DNA of 64,000 nucleotides, taken from positions 372,001-436,000 of the forward strand of contig NZ_CP061306.1 of assembly GCF_018687815.1 (NCBI RefSeq), written 5' to 3'. The DNA comes from Polynucleobacter sp. JS-JIR-II-b4 (GTDB lineage Bacteria; Pseudomonadota; Gammaproteobacteria; Burkholderiales; Burkholderiaceae). Position 1 is the first letter of the stretch. Each line of letters opens with the position of its first letter. Below the pieces are notes generated by a model. The model ran no database searches, had not been told where the DNA came from, and saw only the letters and a list, made by a program, of their open reading frames with translations. Below, in pieces: positions 61,987 to 64,000 of the stretch. Both the position numbers and the translations under genes were made by a program.

Positions 61987-62310
61987 TTACTTTACTAGCT
62001 GATCAAGTTTGTTTTTAACGTCTTTCCATTCTTCAGCATCTGGAAGAGCAGCTTTGGACTTGGTAATCGATGTCCAAGAAGGAGAGAGATCTGCGTTCAA
62101 TTTGATAAATGTCTGTTGATCACCAGGTACGTCGTCTTCAGCATAAATTGCATTTACTGGGCACTCGGGTACACAAACCGCGCAGTCAATACATTCGTCT
62201 GGATCAATGACTAAAAAATTGGGGCCTTCGCGAAAGCAGTCAACTGGACAAACATCAACGCAGTCGGTGTATTTGCAACGGATACAAGCTTCGGTAACAA
62301 CGTAAGTCAT
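61987..62310 (-). CDS. fdxA: 7Fe ferredoxin (3Fe-4S/4Fe-4S)
   Basis: A 107-aa ferredoxin with cluster motifs [18 protein letters not shown] and [16 protein letters not shown]. The first has the CX7C spacing of the 3Fe-4S site used by FdxA of proteobacteria. The C-terminal 45 residues form the usual extension ([20 protein letters not shown]). It is directly upstream of the reductase gene. It is divergent from the hydroxyacid dehydrogenase gene. Confidence 0.93.
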   Translation of the reverse strand: MTYVVTEACIRCKYTDCVDVCPVDCFREGPNFLVIDPDECIDCAVCVPECPVNAIYAEDDVPGDQQTFIKLNADLSPSWTSITKSKAALPDAEEWKDVKNKLDQLVK

Positions 62311-62429
62311 GGCGGTTTTGTTTCAAGAGCCCCAAAAAGCTGGGTGCTAAGTTATAAAAACTCAATTTTAGCTGAAATAGCCTATTTTTCAGGCGAAAGG
62401 GTCTATTTAGTTGAGGTAAAGTTCCCACT

Positions 62430-63446
62430 ATGAATACCCAGTCAAATAAGCACGCTAGCAAGCAAAAACCCAGAATCCTGGTTGCAAGAGCCATTTTCCC
62501 AGAGGCTTTGGCTAAATTAGAGGAATCTTATCAGGTTCGGTCCAATCAAGAGGATAGGATTTTTAGTCCCGAAGAGTTGCAAAAAGAACTCTCTGGGGTT
62601 GTAGGGGCTTTAGTTGCTGGTAGCGAAAGAATTGATGCAAACGCCTTAATGCATGCCAAAGATCTAAAAATTGTGGCCAATATTTCTGTGGGCTATAACA
62701 ATTTTGATGTGCCGGCAATTACTGCTGCAGGTGTGATGGCTACGAATACTCCGGATGTATTAACAGACACTACCGCTGATTTTGGTTTTGCGTTACTCAT
62801 GGCAACAGCAAGACGTATTACTGAATCCGAGCATTGGGTGCGTGCAGGTCAGTGGGATAAGTGGTCGATTGTGAATAATCCACTTGGTATGGATTTGCAT
62901 CACAGCACAGTGGGCATTATTGGTATGGGGCGTATTGGCCAAGGAATTGCTAAGCGTGCTTTAGGTTTCGGAATGAATGTGATTTATCACAATCGCAGCC
63001 ATTTATCTGAGGCTGATGAAAAGGCCTGTGGCGCTAAATATGTTTCTAAAGAAGAATTACTTCGCACCGCTGATCACGTAGTTCTAGTGTTGCCTTATAG
63101 TGCCCAGAGTCATCATACAATTGGCGCTAAAGAAATTGCACTCATGAAGCCGACTGCAACCCTGATAAACATTGCCCGTGGTGGCATTGTGGATGATGCG
63201 GCGCTGGCTCAAGCTCTCAAGGAGAAGCGAATCTTTGCTGCTGGCTTAGACGTGTTCGAAGGAGAGCCTAAAGTACATCCCGAACTATTGAAATTGAGCA
63301 ACGTTGTGCTTGCTCCACACATTGCTAGCGCCACAGAAAAAACACGTAGAGCAATGGTGGATTTAGCAGTGGATAATTTACGTACAGCGCTTGATGGAAA
63401 AAAACCACCTAGCCTCATTAATGCAGAAGTCTATGCAGTTAAGTAA
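62430..63446 (+). CDS. D-2-hydroxyacid dehydrogenase (glyoxylate/hydroxypyruvate reductase-like)
   Basis: A 338-aa NAD(P)-dependent enzyme. VGIIGMGRIGQGIAKRALGFG (residues 155-175) is the dinucleotide-binding motif. The catalytic Arg lies in LINIARGGIVDDAAL, the Glu in AGLDVFEGEP and the His in LAPHIASATEKTR. It probably reduces glyoxylate or hydroxypyruvate, in the manner of GhrB, but D-glycerate or other acids are possible. A terminator follows its stop. Confidence 0.88.
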   Translation: MNTQSNKHASKQKPRILVARAIFPEALAKLEESYQVRSNQEDRIFSPEELQKELSGVVGALVAGSERIDANALMHAKDLKIVANISVGYNNFDVPAITAAGVMATNTPDVLTDTTADFGFALLMATARRITESEHWVRAGQWDKWSIVNNPLGMDLHHSTVGIIGMGRIGQGIAKRALGFGMNVIYHNRSHLSEADEKACGAKYVSKEELLRTADHVVLVLPYSAQSHHTIGAKEIALMKPTATLINIARGGIVDDAALAQALKEKRIFAAGLDVFEGEPKVHPELLKLSNVVLAPHIASATEKTRRAMVDLAVDNLRTALDGKKPPSLINAEVYAVK

Positions 63447-63448
63447 AA

Positions 63449-63477
63449 AATAAAGCCGAGTCATACTCGGCTTTATT
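63449..63477. terminator. bidirectional terminator after the hydroxyacid dehydrogenase gene
   Basis: AATAAAGCCGAG (63449-63460) pairs with CTCGGCTTTATT (63466-63477) around TCATA. Runs of A precede the stem, so it may serve the convergent minus-strand gene as well. Confidence 0.85.
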
Positions 63478-63508
63478 GCTTGAAGGTTAGCTTCGAATCT
63501 TGAGGCGC

Positions 63509-63802
63509 TTATTCAGCGTCAATTTCTTCTGGCAATTCGCGTAACGCTAATTCAATACCGCCAAATTTTCCAGCAACCCAGTTATAGACTTTGCAGGCAA
63601 TCCACAACAACCCAAATCCGAGTAGGGCGTTAAGAATGAGTGCTGACAGCACAGTAAATCCAGGGATTGCGCCGTCACGTATGAAGGCTACAAAGAGGGC
63701 CAGCAACACGATTGGTACAGAGAAGCAGAGGTAAACCAAAACCAAGGTTTTGGCAGTATGCATAGGGTCTAGAAAGACGAGTTCTTTTTTGCTAAGTTTC
63801 AT
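63509..63802 (-). CDS. small two-helix membrane protein, unknown function
   Basis: A 97-aa protein with two hydrophobic segments (residues 18-41 and 48-72) and a C-terminal acidic tail (LALRELPEEIDAE). A cytoplasmic N-terminus with KKELVFLDP is likely. No family is recognised. It starts 12 bp after the moeA stop on the same strand, so it may be expressed with the molybdenum-cofactor gene. Confidence 0.7.
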   Translation of the reverse strand: MKLSKKELVFLDPMHTAKTLVLVYLCFSVPIVLLALFVAFIRDGAIPGFTVLSALILNALLGFGLLWIACKVYNWVAGKFGGIELALRELPEEIDAE

Positions 63803-63814
63803 GATGACGCAATC

Positions 63815-64000
63815 TTAAAGCAGTCCATCAAAAAGCGCTATATCTACCCAGTCTCCAGCGGCAACATTTCCTTGTTCATGACCTAGGATCACAAAGCAAT
63901 TAGCCTCACTCATCGAGCGCAAAATTCCGGCACCTTGGCTGCCAGTTAGTCGTACTGTTGGCTTGCCATCAGCCCCACGCCCCAGAATAGCGCGTTGAAA
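63815..64000 (-). CDS. moeA: molybdopterin molybdotransferase MoeA, C-terminal part
   Basis: The last 61 residues of MoeA run off the right edge. TGSQGAGILRSMSEANCFVI and EQGNVAAGDWVDIALFDGLL form the C-terminal MoeA_C domain. MoeA inserts molybdate into adenylated molybdopterin. Two molybdoenzymes in this window, MsrP and the IorAB-like hydroxylase, need the cofactor. Confidence 0.9.
   Translation of the reverse strand, partial: FQRAILGRGADGKPTVRLTGSQGAGILRSMSEANCFVILGHEQGNVAAGDWVDIALFDGLL

Noticed and set aside
1..64000. CRISPR arrays, tRNA or rRNA genes and prophage
   Set aside because: No regular repeats with spacers, no cloverleaf-like sequences and no phage structural genes were seen by reading. 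A dedicated scan such as tRNAscan-SE was not possible.

Overview
The window looks like a piece of the chromosome of a small-genome, moderately AT-rich freshwater betaproteobacterium of the Burkholderiales, most likely Polynucleobacter or a close relative. The reasons are gene content and style: a CbiX-type chelatase facing cobA, cysI followed by a DUF934 gene, a fused LivM-LivG transporter protein, a TctC-type solute-binding protein, a monomeric isocitrate dehydrogenase and DarP. Intergenic spaces are short, and four convergent gene pairs share their stop codons. This assignment comes from recognising families by eye, not from a search.

Layout. 1-700: a gene remnant and a divergent HlyC-like acyltransferase homologue. 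787-5415: ChaA antiporter, then siroheme synthesis (cbiX, cobA) and sulfite reduction (DUF934, cysI). 5592-6869: a periplasmic serine hydrolase. 7077-13527: a cell-surface glycan island with an RmlC-like epimerase, three GT2 glycosyltransferases, a cyanophycin-synthetase-like ATP-grasp ligase and a methyltransferase. 13643-17960: small membrane proteins, a LigI-like amidohydrolase with a TctC protein, an enol-lactonase-like hydrolase and HdeD. 17982-22081: a TonB receptor, a PQQ-type sugar dehydrogenase and a cytochrome c. 22122-26398: acyltransferase, DarP, GMC oxidoreductase and an EamA exporter. 26534-31428: a branched-chain amino acid ABC transporter.

31590-34986 is a divergent sulfide/persulfide detoxification module (SQR and TauE against persulfide dioxygenase and an ArsR-type sensor). 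35011-38019 is a five-gene minus-strand operon under two Fur boxes: outer-membrane protein, 59-aa protein, FMN-binding protein, ApbE and a histidine-rich four-helix membrane protein. It is a candidate extracytoplasmic flavin electron-transfer system for iron acquisition. 38096-46559: nuclease, lytic transglycosylase, FKBP, MFS exporter, isocitrate dehydrogenase and a BLUF photoreceptor. 46616-56184: molybdoenzymes (MsrP, an IorAB-type hydroxylase, and MsrQ 8 kb from MsrP), hydrolases, an outer-membrane pseudogene with an amber codon, an SDR, a pseudouridine synthase and a pterin dehydratase. 56206-64000: lipoprotein, SRAP protein, parvulin, an IS3-family element inserted in the loop of a terminator, folA-thyA, ferredoxin with its reductase, a hydroxyacid dehydrogenase and the end of moeA.

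The most unusual items are the cyanophycin-synthetase-like ligase whose Mur-type domain has lost its P-loop, the Fur-controlled FMN operon, the HlyC-like protein lacking both expected catalytic residues, and the IS element in the terminator loop. No rRNA, tRNA or CRISPR array was seen.
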